Shown here piece by piece: positions 1-8,811 of a DNA stretch of 64,000 nucleotides. Position 1 is the stretch's first letter. Every line of letters begins with the position of its first letter. Made by a program: the position numbers and the translations under genes. Source of the DNA: Pseudomonas kielensis (GTDB lineage: Bacteria; Pseudomonadota; Gammaproteobacteria; Pseudomonadales; Pseudomonadaceae); contig NZ_JACMYG010000029.1 of NCBI RefSeq assembly GCF_014236655.1, positions 1-64,000 on the forward strand, given 5' to 3'. Below the pieces are notes generated by a model. That model searched no databases. It was given only the letters and a program-made list of their open reading frames with translations, and was not told the origin of the DNA.

Positions 1-1429
1 CGTGATCGGCATGCTCGAACTGACCCTCGAACGTGACGAGCACAGCCTGCAGGATCGTCCGGCCATTGAAGTGGCCTACAACTCGGCCAAGGACCTGCTG
101 GCGCTGATCGGTGACATTCTCGACATTGCCCGAATCGAATCCGGTCGCCTGAGCCTGGCGCCCGAACGGGTCAATCTCGGCGCAACCCTGGAAGCTGTGG
201 TACGGGTCTTCGACGGACTCGCGCGGCAGAAGAAACTGACGCTGAGCCTCGACTTCCCCGACGCGGATGCGCAGCCGGATGTGCTGACCGACCCTTTGCG
301 CCTGAAACAGATTCTGTCCAACCTGATCAGCAATGCCATCAAGTTTACCGAGCAGGGAGAAGTCAGCATCAAGGTCCGGTTGATGACGGTCGAGGGTGCC
401 GACCACCAACAAATGGTCATGCACATCAACGATACCGGGATCGGCATCAGTGCAGACGACCAGCGCCGGTTGTTCGAGCCTTTCGCCCAGGCACAGCACA
501 CCGGACAATTGGCCAGGAGCGGTGCCGGCCTGGGCCTGGTGATCTGCCGCAGCCTGTGCGAAATGATGGGTGGCGACCTGCAACTGAGCAGCCAACCGGG
601 CGTCGGCACCCAGGTCCGGGTTGATCTCCCCATGACGCCGATACCAGGAGCCTCCGTGCGGGAGCCAGCGCCGCCGCTGGTCGCACCTGGCCAGGCCAGC
701 TTGAACGTGCTGGTGGTCGACGACCATCCGGCGAATCGCCTGCTGATGAGCCAGCAACTGGGGTTCCTGGGCCACCGTTGGGTCACGGCGAACGACGGTG
801 CGCAAGGCTTGGCGGCCTGGCGAGAGGGCCATTTCGACCTGGTGATTGCCGACTGCAACATGCCGGTGATGAATGGCTATGAACTGTCCCGGGCCATCCG
901 CAGGATCGAGCAGGATGAGCAACGAACACCGTGCACGGTGCTCGGTTTTACTGCCAACGCCCAGCCCGAGGAAAAACCTCGATGCCGCCAGGCGGGAATG
1001 AACGATTGCCTGTTCAAACCCATCAGCCTGGCGACACTGAGCCAGTGCCTGGAGACCCTGCAGCCGTTCAATGAAGAACCGGCCTTCAACCTGCAGAGCC
1101 TGCAAGCACTGACCGGTGGCGACCCGGTGCTGGTGCAGCGCCTGCTCACCGAGCTGCTCAACAGCAATCGCATCGATCGACAAGCATTGCTCAGCGTGTC
1201 ACCAGGCTGCGGGCGCGAGGCGTTCATCGATATCGCCCACAAAATCAAAGGTGCGGCCCGCATCGTCCAGGCCACCAGGCTGATGGACAGCTGTGAAGCA
1301 CTTGAGCGGATGTGCCACGAAGCGTTCACCGAGGCCAGCCTGGCAAGCTGCACCGAAGCGATACAGCAGGCGATGCTGGAACTGGAGCGAGCACTGCAAC
1401 GTGAGATCACCCAGCAATCGCCGGCCTGA
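1..1429 (+). CDS. Hybrid sensor histidine kinase, C-terminal part (5' end outside window)
   Basis: This is the C-terminal ~475 residues of an unorthodox hybrid kinase. The readable frame starts at base 2, just after where the HisKA H-box must lie, so the phospho-accepting histidine is outside the window. In order I see the second HisKA helix, a HATPase_c domain (N-box SNLISNAIKF, G-boxes DTGIGIS and GAGLGLV), a receiver domain from about residue 235 with the phospho-acceptor Asp in LVIADCNMP, and a C-terminal Hpt domain with the motif IAHKIKGAAR. The HK-REC-Hpt order is that of BvgS/EvgS-type kinases, which run an internal phosphorelay and hand the phosphate to a separate regulator. The sensor part and partner are not visible. 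The HD-GYP gene follows 134 bp downstream on the same strand and could be functionally linked. Confidence 0.93.
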   Translation, partial: VIGMLELTLERDEHSLQDRPAIEVAYNSAKDLLALIGDILDIARIESGRLSLAPERVNLGATLEAVVRVFDGLARQKKLTLSLDFPDADAQPDVLTDPLRLKQILSNLISNAIKFTEQGEVSIKVRLMTVEGADHQQMVMHINDTGIGISADDQRRLFEPFAQAQHTGQLARSGAGLGLVICRSLCEMMGGDLQLSSQPGVGTQVRVDLPMTPIPGASVREPAPPLVAPGQASLNVLVVDDHPANRLLMSQQLGFLGHRWVTANDGAQGLAAWREGHFDLVIADCNMPVMNGYELSRAIRRIEQDEQRTPCTVLGFTANAQPEEKPRCRQAGMNDCLFKPISLATLSQCLETLQPFNEEPAFNLQSLQALTGGDPVLVQRLLTELLNSNRIDRQALLSVSPGCGREAFIDIAHKIKGAARIVQATRLMDSCEALERMCHEAFTEASLASCTEAIQQAMLELERALQREITQQSPA

Positions 1430-1465
1430 CGCTTCCGGGCCACAGGTTAAGCCCTGTTGGCCCTG

Positions 1466-1475
1466 CCCCCCCCCC
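1466..1475. repeat. C10 homopolymer tract upstream of the HD-GYP gene
   Basis: Ten consecutive C residues between the hybrid kinase stop and the HD-GYP start, about 88 bp before the ATG. Mononucleotide runs of this length are slippage-prone. Whether it affects transcription is not known. Confidence 0.6.
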
Positions 1476-1563
1476 GGACAGCCTCGAGGATTCACGGCAG
1501 ACCGTTGTGCCATTAACTATGCTTGTTCGCTGAGCCGTGCGTATCGATCATGGAGAGCCAGCA

Positions 1564-4512
1564 ATGCCCAGCCCACTGCGCCCGGACAAACGGCGATTGC
1601 CGCTGCACGTGCACATCAGCGTGATGTTCACCCTGTTGCTGCTGTTCACGGGCGTTGTACTGGGTATTTTCAATTACCGACAAACCACCGAAATCATCCT
1701 CTCCAGCAGTGAGAAACTGTTCGAACGCATAGACCAGGACGTACGCAGGGACCTGCAAACCACCTACCAGCCCATTCGACGATTGCTCAGCCTGTTGGCA
1801 GAAAGCGTCGCGATCCAGGGCACGGACCTGGCGCACCGGCTGCCCCTGCTCAAACCCTTCAGCCAGTCCCTCAGGGACAATACCGAGCTGGCATCGCTGT
1901 ACGTCGGTTATGCCGATGGCGATTTTTTCATGGTCCGTCCATTGCGCAGCGATGCACTGAAAAAAAACCTGCAGGCACCTGATGCCGCCGCCTTTCAGGT
2001 CTGGAGCATCGATCGTGACAGCCTCACCGGGCAAACCCGCTCACAATCCCTGTTCTATGACGCGACGCTGAACCAGATCGGGCGCCTGGATAATCCGCAG
2101 GAAGCCTATGACCCGCGCACCCGCGCCTGGTTCGACCGGGCCAACATCAGCCAAGAGCAAATCACCACCGAGCCCTACATCTTCTTTTCGACCCACAACA
2201 TCGGCACGACGCTTGCCCGCCGCAGCGGCCCCAATGCCGTCGTAGGTGCCGACCTGACGCTGGCGCAGCTGTCCGCCACCCTGGCCAAGCACCAGGTAAC
2301 GCCCGGCACCGAGGTCGCCCTGTTCGACGGCGACGGCAATGCTGTTGCCTACCCCGACAGCCGCAAGCTGATCATCGATGATCAAAAGGCCCACTTGGCC
2401 AAGGTCAAGGACTTGAGCCCGGCCCTGGCAGCCCTGTTCATGCATACGGCCAGCGGCAATCGCCTGGAGGTCGGCAACCGTCAATGGATCTTTGCCCGCA
2501 GCAGCATCCAGGAGGGTGGCCCGCGGGGGCTGAACCTGGCGGTGATGGTGCCCGAAGAGGAATTGCTGGTCGATGCCTATCGAATGCGCTGGCAGGGCGC
2601 CCTACTGACCCTGGCTATCTTGTTACTGTGCGTGCCACTGGGTTGGCTGACTTCCCGCATCCTGGTCAAACCGTTACGGGCACTGGTGCAGGAAGCCGAC
2701 GCGATTCGCAGTTTTGATTTCAACTACCCGGTCACCCGCCGCTCGCCGGTGCTGGAAGTCGACCAGCTCAGCGTCTCCATGGCGCGCATGAAAGCGACGC
2801 TGGCCAGCTTCTTTGAAATCACCGACAGCCTGTCGGCAGAAACCCGCTTCGAGCCGCTGCTGCTAAGAGTCCTGGCGGAAACCGTGAAGATTGGCCAGGC
2901 CCAGGCGGGACTGATCTACCTGCGGGAAAATGAAGGCAACCGCCTCCAGCCCCATGGCTTGTTCATCGAGGGTGAATCCCACGACCTGTCGGCGTTCAAC
3001 ATCAAGGGTCACGACCCTGACGACACGCAGGCCCCTGCCTGGTTGCGCCCACTGACAAGCCAGAACGCCCTGGTGACTACCCTGGGATTCGAGCAGGCAG
3101 GCGACCTGCAAAGTGTCATGCTGGCGCTGCAGAGCCCCAGCGTGCACCTGATCGGCATTCGCCTGCACAACCGCCATAACGAAACGGTCGGCGTGCTGGT
3201 CCTGTTGCTGGCCGACAGCGGCGCGCAAGCGGACCTCGAAAAGCTGCGCCCCGACCGGATCGCCTTCATCCAGGCGGTCTCCGGCGCTGCGGCCGTCAGC
3301 ATCGAAAGCCAGCGCCTGCAGCACAAGCAAAAACAGCTGCTGGACGCCTTCATCCAGTTGCTCGCAGGTGCGATCGATGCCAAGAGCCCCTACACCGGCG
3401 GCCACTGCCAACGGGTACCCGCACTGACCCTGATGCTCGCCCAGGCTGCCGCCGCCAGCCGGGCCCCGGAATTCGAGCGCTACAACCCCACCGACGATGA
3501 ATGGGAAGCGCTGCACATTGCCGCCTGGTTGCACGACTGCGGAAAAGTCACCACTCCCGAATACGTGGTCGACAAAGCCACCAAGCTTGAGACCCTCACC
3601 GACCGCCTGCACGAGATCCGCACCCGTTTCGAGGTGCTCAAGCGCGATGCCTGGATCGACTACTGGCAGGGGCTCGCCCAGGGGGGCGATGAACAGATAC
3701 TGGCTGCGACGCGCGACACCCGCCTGGCCGAGCTCGACGACGACTTTGCCTTTGTCGCCCGCAGTAACCTGGGGGGCGAGACCATGGCCGAGGCCGACCT
3801 GCAACGCTTGCACGCCATAGCCCAGCGCACCTGGACCCGCACCCTGGATGACCGGCTGGGACTGTCCTGGGAGGAAAACCGCCGTCAGGCACGTAGCCCA
3901 GCTCCCGTGCTGCCGGTCAGCGAGCCGCTGCTGGCGGATAAACCCGAACACCTGTTCGAGCGCAACAGTGCCGAGCTGATTCCAACGGACAACCCCTGGG
4001 GCTTCAAACTCGACGTACCGCCGCACAAATACAACCGTGGCGAGCTGTACAACTTGAGCATCACCCGCGGCACGCTGACCCGCGAGGAGCGCTACATCAT
4101 CAACCATCACATGGTGCAAACAATCCTGATGCTCAGCCACCTGCCCTTCCCCGGGCACCTGAGCAACGTCATGGAGATTGCCGCCGGGCACCACGAAAAA
4201 ATGGACGGCACCGGCTATCCCAGACAACTCACGCGGGAACAGATGAGCCTGCCGGCGCGGATGATGGCGATCGCCGATATTTTCGAAGCGCTGACTGCCG
4301 CAGACCGACCCTACAAGAAAGCCAAGACGCTCAGTGAGGCCCTGGGCATCATGGCGTTCATGTGCCGTGATGCCCACATCGACCCGCAGCTTTTTGCGCT
4401 GTTTATCGAGGAACAGATCTATCAGCAGTACGCCGACAGATACCTGGAGCCAGGGCAGATCGATGCCGTGGACCGGCAAGGCCTGCTGGCCAAAGCAGGC
4501 CTGGTCAGTTGA
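1564..4512 (+). CDS. Cache/HAMP/GAF-like/HD-GYP protein, probable c-di-GMP phosphodiesterase
   Basis: 982 aa membrane-bound HD-GYP protein. The N-terminus has a transmembrane helix (about 18-40), then a periplasmic dCache-like sensor region (about 45-340), a second helix near 355, a HAMP linker, a GAF-like region (about 420-590) and the HD-GYP domain. The HD dyad is H657-D658 in LHDCGK; the second half has NHH at 847-849, HHE at 876-878 and the GYP signature DGTGYP at 881-886. HD-GYP domains hydrolyse c-di-GMP with a two- or three-metal centre. Oddly, about 190 residues separate the HD dyad from the next metal histidine, where canonical domains have about 30, so an insertion of about 160 residues sits inside the catalytic domain. 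I chose ATG 1564 over the in-frame GTG 1537 because GGAGAG lies 6 nt upstream of it. Confidence 0.9.
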   Translation: MPSPLRPDKRRLPLHVHISVMFTLLLLFTGVVLGIFNYRQTTEIILSSSEKLFERIDQDVRRDLQTTYQPIRRLLSLLAESVAIQGTDLAHRLPLLKPFSQSLRDNTELASLYVGYADGDFFMVRPLRSDALKKNLQAPDAAAFQVWSIDRDSLTGQTRSQSLFYDATLNQIGRLDNPQEAYDPRTRAWFDRANISQEQITTEPYIFFSTHNIGTTLARRSGPNAVVGADLTLAQLSATLAKHQVTPGTEVALFDGDGNAVAYPDSRKLIIDDQKAHLAKVKDLSPALAALFMHTASGNRLEVGNRQWIFARSSIQEGGPRGLNLAVMVPEEELLVDAYRMRWQGALLTLAILLLCVPLGWLTSRILVKPLRALVQEADAIRSFDFNYPVTRRSPVLEVDQLSVSMARMKATLASFFEITDSLSAETRFEPLLLRVLAETVKIGQAQAGLIYLRENEGNRLQPHGLFIEGESHDLSAFNIKGHDPDDTQAPAWLRPLTSQNALVTTLGFEQAGDLQSVMLALQSPSVHLIGIRLHNRHNETVGVLVLLLADSGAQADLEKLRPDRIAFIQAVSGAAAVSIESQRLQHKQKQLLDAFIQLLAGAIDAKSPYTGGHCQRVPALTLMLAQAAAASRAPEFERYNPTDDEWEALHIAAWLHDCGKVTTPEYVVDKATKLETLTDRLHEIRTRFEVLKRDAWIDYWQGLAQGGDEQILAATRDTRLAELDDDFAFVARSNLGGETMAEADLQRLHAIAQRTWTRTLDDRLGLSWEENRRQARSPAPVLPVSEPLLADKPEHLFERNSAELIPTDNPWGFKLDVPPHKYNRGELYNLSITRGTLTREERYIINHHMVQTILMLSHLPFPGHLSNVMEIAAGHHEKMDGTGYPRQLTREQMSLPARMMAIADIFEALTAADRPYKKAKTLSEALGIMAFMCRDAHIDPQLFALFIEEQIYQQYADRYLEPGQIDAVDRQGLLAKAGLVS

Positions 4513-4995
4513 TCAGCAGTCGGTAAGGCGCAGGAAGATTGCGGCCAGTTGCTCGATACCGGCCTGGTCGGCGACGCTGAAGCGCGCCAGTGATGGGCTA
4601 TCCAGGTCCAGCACGCCGATCAGCCGACCGTCCTTGACCAGTGGCACCACCAACTCACTGTTCGACGCGCTGTCACAGGCAATGTGCCCGGCGAACGCAT
4701 GCACATCCTCCACCCGCTGAGTCGTGAGCGTGGCCGCCGCAGCGCCACAAACACCCCGCCCGAAGGGGATCCGCACACAGGCAATCTGGCCCTGGAATGG
4801 CCCGAGCACCAGCTCTTCATCGCGGTTCAGGTAGAACCCGGCCCAGTTCAGGTCATCGAGCTGATGGAACAGGAACGCCGAGAACTGCGCGGCGTTGGCG
4901 ATAAAATCTCGCTCATCGGCCAGCAACGACTCCAGCTGTGCGCAGAGCAGGCCATAACCGTCCAGGCCTGCGCCGCTGTTTTGCAAATCGATCAT
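4513..4995 (-). CDS. GAF-domain free methionine-(R)-sulfoxide reductase
   Basis: 160 aa single GAF domain of the fRMsr (YebR/MsrC) family, which reduces free L-methionine-(R)-sulfoxide. Family features visible are LNWAGFYL near residue 50, a GPFQGQIACVRIPFGRGVCG block with the cysteines used in catalysis, and SELVVPL followed by GVLDLDSP. The start is ATG 4995, which overlaps the stop of the upstream ATPase gene as ATGA, so the two genes are translationally coupled. A longer frame upstream lies inside the ATPase gene and is not used. It lies convergent to the HD-GYP gene with no gap. Together with msrB, gpx and the OhrR-like gene nearby it makes a peroxide and Met-oxide repair neighbourhood. 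Confidence 0.9.
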   Translation of the reverse strand: MIDLQNSGAGLDGYGLLCAQLESLLADERDFIANAAQFSAFLFHQLDDLNWAGFYLNRDEELVLGPFQGQIACVRIPFGRGVCGAAAATLTTQRVEDVHAFAGHIACDSASNSELVVPLVKDGRLIGVLDLDSPSLARFSVADQAGIEQLAAIFLRLTDC

Positions 4996-5882
4996 GCCTG
5001 TTGCTCCAACAATTTGAGCCCGACCCAATAGCGGGCGAACTGATAGGCGCAACGCCCGTTGCGGTTACCACGGCCAGTCGCCCAGCGCACCGCGAGGATT
5101 TCCAGCTCTTCATCCCGTTGCCAGGCCAGGCCGGCCTTGGTGGCCAACTCGCCGACCCAGTGTTCGACCACGTTGAGAAAGTGCTCCTGGGTAAAGGGGT
5201 AGAACGACAGCCACAGGCCAAAACGATCCGACAGCGCGATCTTGTCCTCCACCGCCTCACTGGGGTGCAGTTCGCCGTCGACCCTTTTCCAGTTTTCGTT
5301 ATCGCTCTCTTTTTCCGGCACCAGGTGGCGCCGGTTGGAGGTGGCATACAGCAGAACGTTGTCCGGGGCCTGCTCCAGCGAGCCGTCGAGCACACTCTTG
5401 AGTACCCGGTAATCGCCCTCGCCCGCCTCGAAAGACAGATCGTCACAAAACAGCACAAAGCGTTGCGGCAACTTGGCGACCTGCTCCACCACCCGTGGCA
5501 GGTCCGCCAGGTGATCACGCTCGATCTCGATCAAGCGCAGCCCGCCCTTGGCATGCTCGGCCAACAACGCGCGCACCAGTGAAGACTTGCCCGTTCCTCG
5601 CGAGCCCCAGAGCAGAGCATGGTTGGCAGGCAGGCCATCGAGGAACTGGCGCGTATTGCGGCCCAGCTGTTCCAGTTGCTTGTCGACCCCGATCAGGTCG
5701 GTCAGGCGCATGTCCAGGCTGACCTCAAGTGGCAGCAGAAAACCACTGCGCCCCTCACGCTGCCAGCGGGCAGCCAGGCATTGTGTCCAGTCGATGGCAC
5801 TGCGTGGCGCAGGCAGCAGCGGCTCGATACGAGCCAGAACCGCATCAGCGCGTTCAAGAAAGGCATTCAGTCGAGAATCCAC
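4992..5882 (-). CDS. DUF815-family AAA+ ATP-binding protein
   Basis: 296 aa protein of the DUF815 family (AAA+ superfamily). The Walker A motif is GSRGTGKSS near residue 93, and a Walker B-like stretch is FVLFCDDLSF near 145. An arginine-rich sensor region follows (YATSNRRHL). The N-terminal ~70 residues are helical and the C-terminus holds an ARYWVGLKLLEQQA helix. Biochemical function is unknown; members are found in many Proteobacteria. It is first in a two-gene operon with the free methionine sulfoxide reductase, overlapping it by 4 nt. The intergenic stretch to the divergent kinase gene at 6030 is about 150 bp and should hold both promoters. Confidence 0.88.
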   Translation of the reverse strand: MDSRLNAFLERADAVLARIEPLLPAPRSAIDWTQCLAARWQREGRSGFLLPLEVSLDMRLTDLIGVDKQLEQLGRNTRQFLDGLPANHALLWGSRGTGKSSLVRALLAEHAKGGLRLIEIERDHLADLPRVVEQVAKLPQRFVLFCDDLSFEAGEGDYRVLKSVLDGSLEQAPDNVLLYATSNRRHLVPEKESDNENWKRVDGELHPSEAVEDKIALSDRFGLWLSFYPFTQEHFLNVVEHWVGELATKAGLAWQRDEELEILAVRWATGRGNRNGRCAYQFARYWVGLKLLEQQA

Positions 5883-6029
5883 GTCTTCTCCTCAAGGCAG
5901 TTCACAGTAATGATGGGCAGACCAAGCCGCTCCTGACGCCAGACACCATCCGAGTCGCGAGCCAGAGCGCTGCGCGCACGGCAAAACTCGGTAGCGATCA
6001 GCTATGCTTGGCCCAGAAGGGAAACGAAA

Positions 6030-8366
6030 GTGGCTGCGCACCCGATGGATATCAAGTTCACCAACCGCCTGTCCTATAAGCAAGCCAAGCTCACCGTGCT
6101 GGTCGGTTTTGTCCTGGGTATGCTGCTGAGTCTGCTGCAGATAGGGATCGATTATGCCAGCGAAGATGCTTCCATCAACCGGGAAATATTGTCGTTGCTG
6201 GAAATCAGCCACAGTCCCGCCTCCCGGATCGCCTACAACATCGACGCGGAACTGGCCCAGGAGTTGACGCTTGGCCTATTGCGCTCACCCGCGGTGATTG
6301 GTGCGCAACTGACCGACAATAACAACACCGTGCTGGCCAACGTCAAGCGTGCCCCCTCAGCCAGTTCTTACCGCGTGATCAGCGACTTCCTGTTTGGCGC
6401 CAATCGTCAATTCAAGGAGCGGCTGTTCCTCGAGCATCTGCCCGATGAGTCCCTCGGCACACTGCAACTGGAAGTCGATACCTACGCCTTCGGCAGCCGC
6501 TTCTTGCGCCGGGCCGAAGTCACCCTGCTCAACGGTTTCGCCCGCAGCCTGATCCTCAGTGGCATTCTCCTGGCGTTGTTCTATGTGATGCTGACCAAGC
6601 CGCTGGTACGGGTCATTCGTGAGCTGAGCGAGCGAGACCCGCGCATTGCCGAGCAACCGCCGCTGGAATGCCCGCTGCACCATCAGAACGATGAAATCGG
6701 AGTGCTGGTCAGGGTGGCCAACCAGCAGTTCGAAAGCATGACCACGGAAATCCAGCAGCGACGCGCCGCCGAAAATCGCCTGACCGACTACCTGGGTCAA
6801 CTGGAGACCATCGTTTCCTCGCGAACCACCGAGTTGAAAGCGATCAATCGGCGCCTGACAACCTCCAACGAGGAACTGCAGATCGCGCGCCAGACAGCCC
6901 TGGACATGGCGCAGGCTCGCTCGGTGTTCCTGGCCAACATGAGCCATGAAATCCGCACGCCCCTCAACGGCCTGCTGGGCATGATCGCCTTGTCCCTCGA
7001 CAGCCCCTTGAATGCCGAGCAGCGCCAGCAACTGGCGATTGCCCACGACTCCGGCAAAGTACTGGTGGAATTGCTCAACGATATTCTCGACCTGTCGAAG
7101 TTCGATGCGGGCCAACTGGAACTCGAACACATTCCCTTCGACCTCGGCTCATTGATCGAGGACACCGCCAACCTGCTCTCGCAGAACGCGGCACCCAGTG
7201 TCGAGCTGACCTGCCTGATCGACCCGCACTTTCCCGCCCAGGTGATTGGCGACCCGACACGGGTTCGGCAAATCGTCAGTAACCTGCTGTCCAATGCCCT
7301 CAAATTCACCCGCTTCGGCCGCGTCGATGTGCGCCTCAGTTCCTGGGAGGATGGCGTTCGGATCGAAGTCTGCGACACCGGTATCGGCATTGCCCAGGAT
7401 GCCCAGGTCAAGATCTTCCAACCCTTTACCCAGGCCGGCGCCGGCATTACGCGCCAGTTCGGCGGCACCGGGCTGGGGCTGGCCCTGACCTTCAACCTGT
7501 GCAACGTCATGCAAGGCCGCCTGAGCATCAGTTCGGAGTCGGGTTTTGGCAGCCAGTTCTGTGCCGACCTGCCACTGCCCGCGCACACTCGCGCCACACC
7601 GCCGGCCCGCCTGCAGGGCAAGGTCGTGGCCATCACGGCGGCCAGCAGTGGCCTGGCCGAGTTGTTGCGCAGTCTGCTGCCCGGATGGGGCCTGGACTAC
7701 CAGCAGCGCAGCCTCGATGACTCTTTGCACGGTCTGGACCCCGATGTACTGATTACCGACTGCCCACCCTGCCTGTTCGAATTGCGCTCGACGTTCTCCG
7801 CACCGATCTTGCTGGTGACAGCCTACGGCAACTTCATGCCCAGCGAAGAAAGCGCCGCCCTTGCTCCTCTGCAACAACAAGCCCGCCCGCTGGCGCGCAA
7901 TGCGCTGTACCAGACCTTGCGCCGGGCCTTGAACGTGGAAAGCGCTGGGGATAACCGGGCGCCCGAACAAACGCCGTCGCCTCCACGCCGCGGGCGAATC
8001 CTGTTGGTGGAGGACAACCCGGTCAATCAACTGGTGGCCAAAGGCATGCTAAGCAAACTGGGCAGTGACGTGATTGTGGTGTCCCACGGCGCCGAGGCAC
8101 TCGACCAACTGGAACTCAGCCACTTTGACCTGGTGCTGATGGACTGCAACATGCCGGTCATGGACGGCTATGAAGCCAGTCGGCATATCCGGCGCAGCGG
8201 TCGCTGGCCGGACCTGCCGATTGTCGCCTTGACCGCCAATGCCATGCCCGAGGAACGGGAGCGCTGTCGCGCGGCCGGGATGAACGACTACTTGGCCAAA
8301 CCCTTTCGCCGCGAGGAACTCGCCGCGCTGCTGGACCTGTGGATACCGCTCAGGAAAGCCCCTTGA
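6030..8366 (+). CDS. Hybrid sensor histidine kinase with degenerate and true receiver domains
   Basis: 778 aa. A transmembrane helix near 25-45, a short periplasmic loop and a second helix near 175-195 are followed by a HAMP-like linker and coiled coil (240-295). The HisKA H-box is MSHEIRTPL with H306. HATPase_c covers about 410-525 (SNLLSNALKF, DTGIGIA, GTGLGLA). Residues ~540-630 look like a receiver lacking a conserved phosphorylation site, as in BarA/GacS relatives. A true receiver follows (ILLVEDNPVN; acceptor D705 in LMDCNMPVMDG). There is no Hpt domain, so a separate Hpt protein is needed for a full relay. The GTG start at 6030 has AGAAGG 9 nt upstream; the in-frame ATG at 6045 lacks a well-placed site. 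Its end overlaps the MarR gene by 17 nt (convergent). The ligand is unknown. Confidence 0.9.
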   Translation: MAAHPMDIKFTNRLSYKQAKLTVLVGFVLGMLLSLLQIGIDYASEDASINREILSLLEISHSPASRIAYNIDAELAQELTLGLLRSPAVIGAQLTDNNNTVLANVKRAPSASSYRVISDFLFGANRQFKERLFLEHLPDESLGTLQLEVDTYAFGSRFLRRAEVTLLNGFARSLILSGILLALFYVMLTKPLVRVIRELSERDPRIAEQPPLECPLHHQNDEIGVLVRVANQQFESMTTEIQQRRAAENRLTDYLGQLETIVSSRTTELKAINRRLTTSNEELQIARQTALDMAQARSVFLANMSHEIRTPLNGLLGMIALSLDSPLNAEQRQQLAIAHDSGKVLVELLNDILDLSKFDAGQLELEHIPFDLGSLIEDTANLLSQNAAPSVELTCLIDPHFPAQVIGDPTRVRQIVSNLLSNALKFTRFGRVDVRLSSWEDGVRIEVCDTGIGIAQDAQVKIFQPFTQAGAGITRQFGGTGLGLALTFNLCNVMQGRLSISSESGFGSQFCADLPLPAHTRATPPARLQGKVVAITAASSGLAELLRSLLPGWGLDYQQRSLDDSLHGLDPDVLITDCPPCLFELRSTFSAPILLVTAYGNFMPSEESAALAPLQQQARPLARNALYQTLRRALNVESAGDNRAPEQTPSPPRRGRILLVEDNPVNQLVAKGMLSKLGSDVIVVSHGAEALDQLELSHFDLVLMDCNMPVMDGYEASRHIRRSGRWPDLPIVALTANAMPEERERCRAAGMNDYLAKPFRREELAALLDLWIPLRKAP

Positions 8367-8811
8367 TCTGCTCCAGCAACTGATCGAGCCCCGCACGCAA
8401 TTGCGTCAGTTGCTGAAGATCGATGCCGCTGTCGCACAACAACCTGGTCTTGAGGGGGCCGACCTGCTCACGCAATGCACTACCGGCCGGCGACAGGCTC
8501 AGGTGCACTTCCCGTTCGTCACGCGCCGAACGTTGGCGCTGGACGAACTGCATCTGCTCCAGGCGCTTGAGCAAGGGGGTCAGCGTTCCGGAATCCAGCG
8601 CCAGGCGTTCGCCCAACGCCTTGACCGTGGGTTGCTCAGGCGGCTGTTGCTGCCACTCCCACAACACCAGCATCACCAGGTACTGCGGATAGGTCAGGCC
8701 CAAGGGCTCGAGCAAGGGCTTGTAGCTCCGGATCACCGCTCTGGAGGCCGCGTACAGCTTGAAGCAGAGCTGGTCATCCAGCGCCAGCGAATCAACGGAC
8801 AGGTCATTCAT
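8350..8811 (-). CDS. MarR-family peroxide-type regulator (OhrR-like)
   Basis: 153 aa winged-helix MarR-family repressor. The N-terminal segment DDQLCFKLYAAS matches the OhrR/MgrA group, in which this cysteine (here near residue 16) senses organic hydroperoxides. The recognition region is LGERLALDSGTLTPLLKRLE and the wing holds RSARDEREVHLSL. It overlaps the glutathione peroxidase stop by 4 nt (ATGA), so the two are one operon. In most Pseudomonas an OhrR gene sits beside ohr; here the partner is a glutathione peroxidase, which suggests autoregulation of a peroxide-detoxifying pair. Assignment to the family is firm, the sensed molecule is inferred. Confidence 0.9.
   Translation of the reverse strand: MNDLSVDSLALDDQLCFKLYAASRAVIRSYKPLLEPLGLTYPQYLVMLVLWEWQQQPPEQPTVKALGERLALDSGTLTPLLKRLEQMQFVQRQRSARDEREVHLSLSPAGSALREQVGPLKTRLLCDSGIDLQQLTQLRAGLDQLLEQIKGLS

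Noticed and set aside
2863..4479. 538-codon minus-strand frame opposite the HD-GYP gene
   Set aside because: It is antisense to a well supported gene, has no family resemblance and follows from GC-rich third positions.
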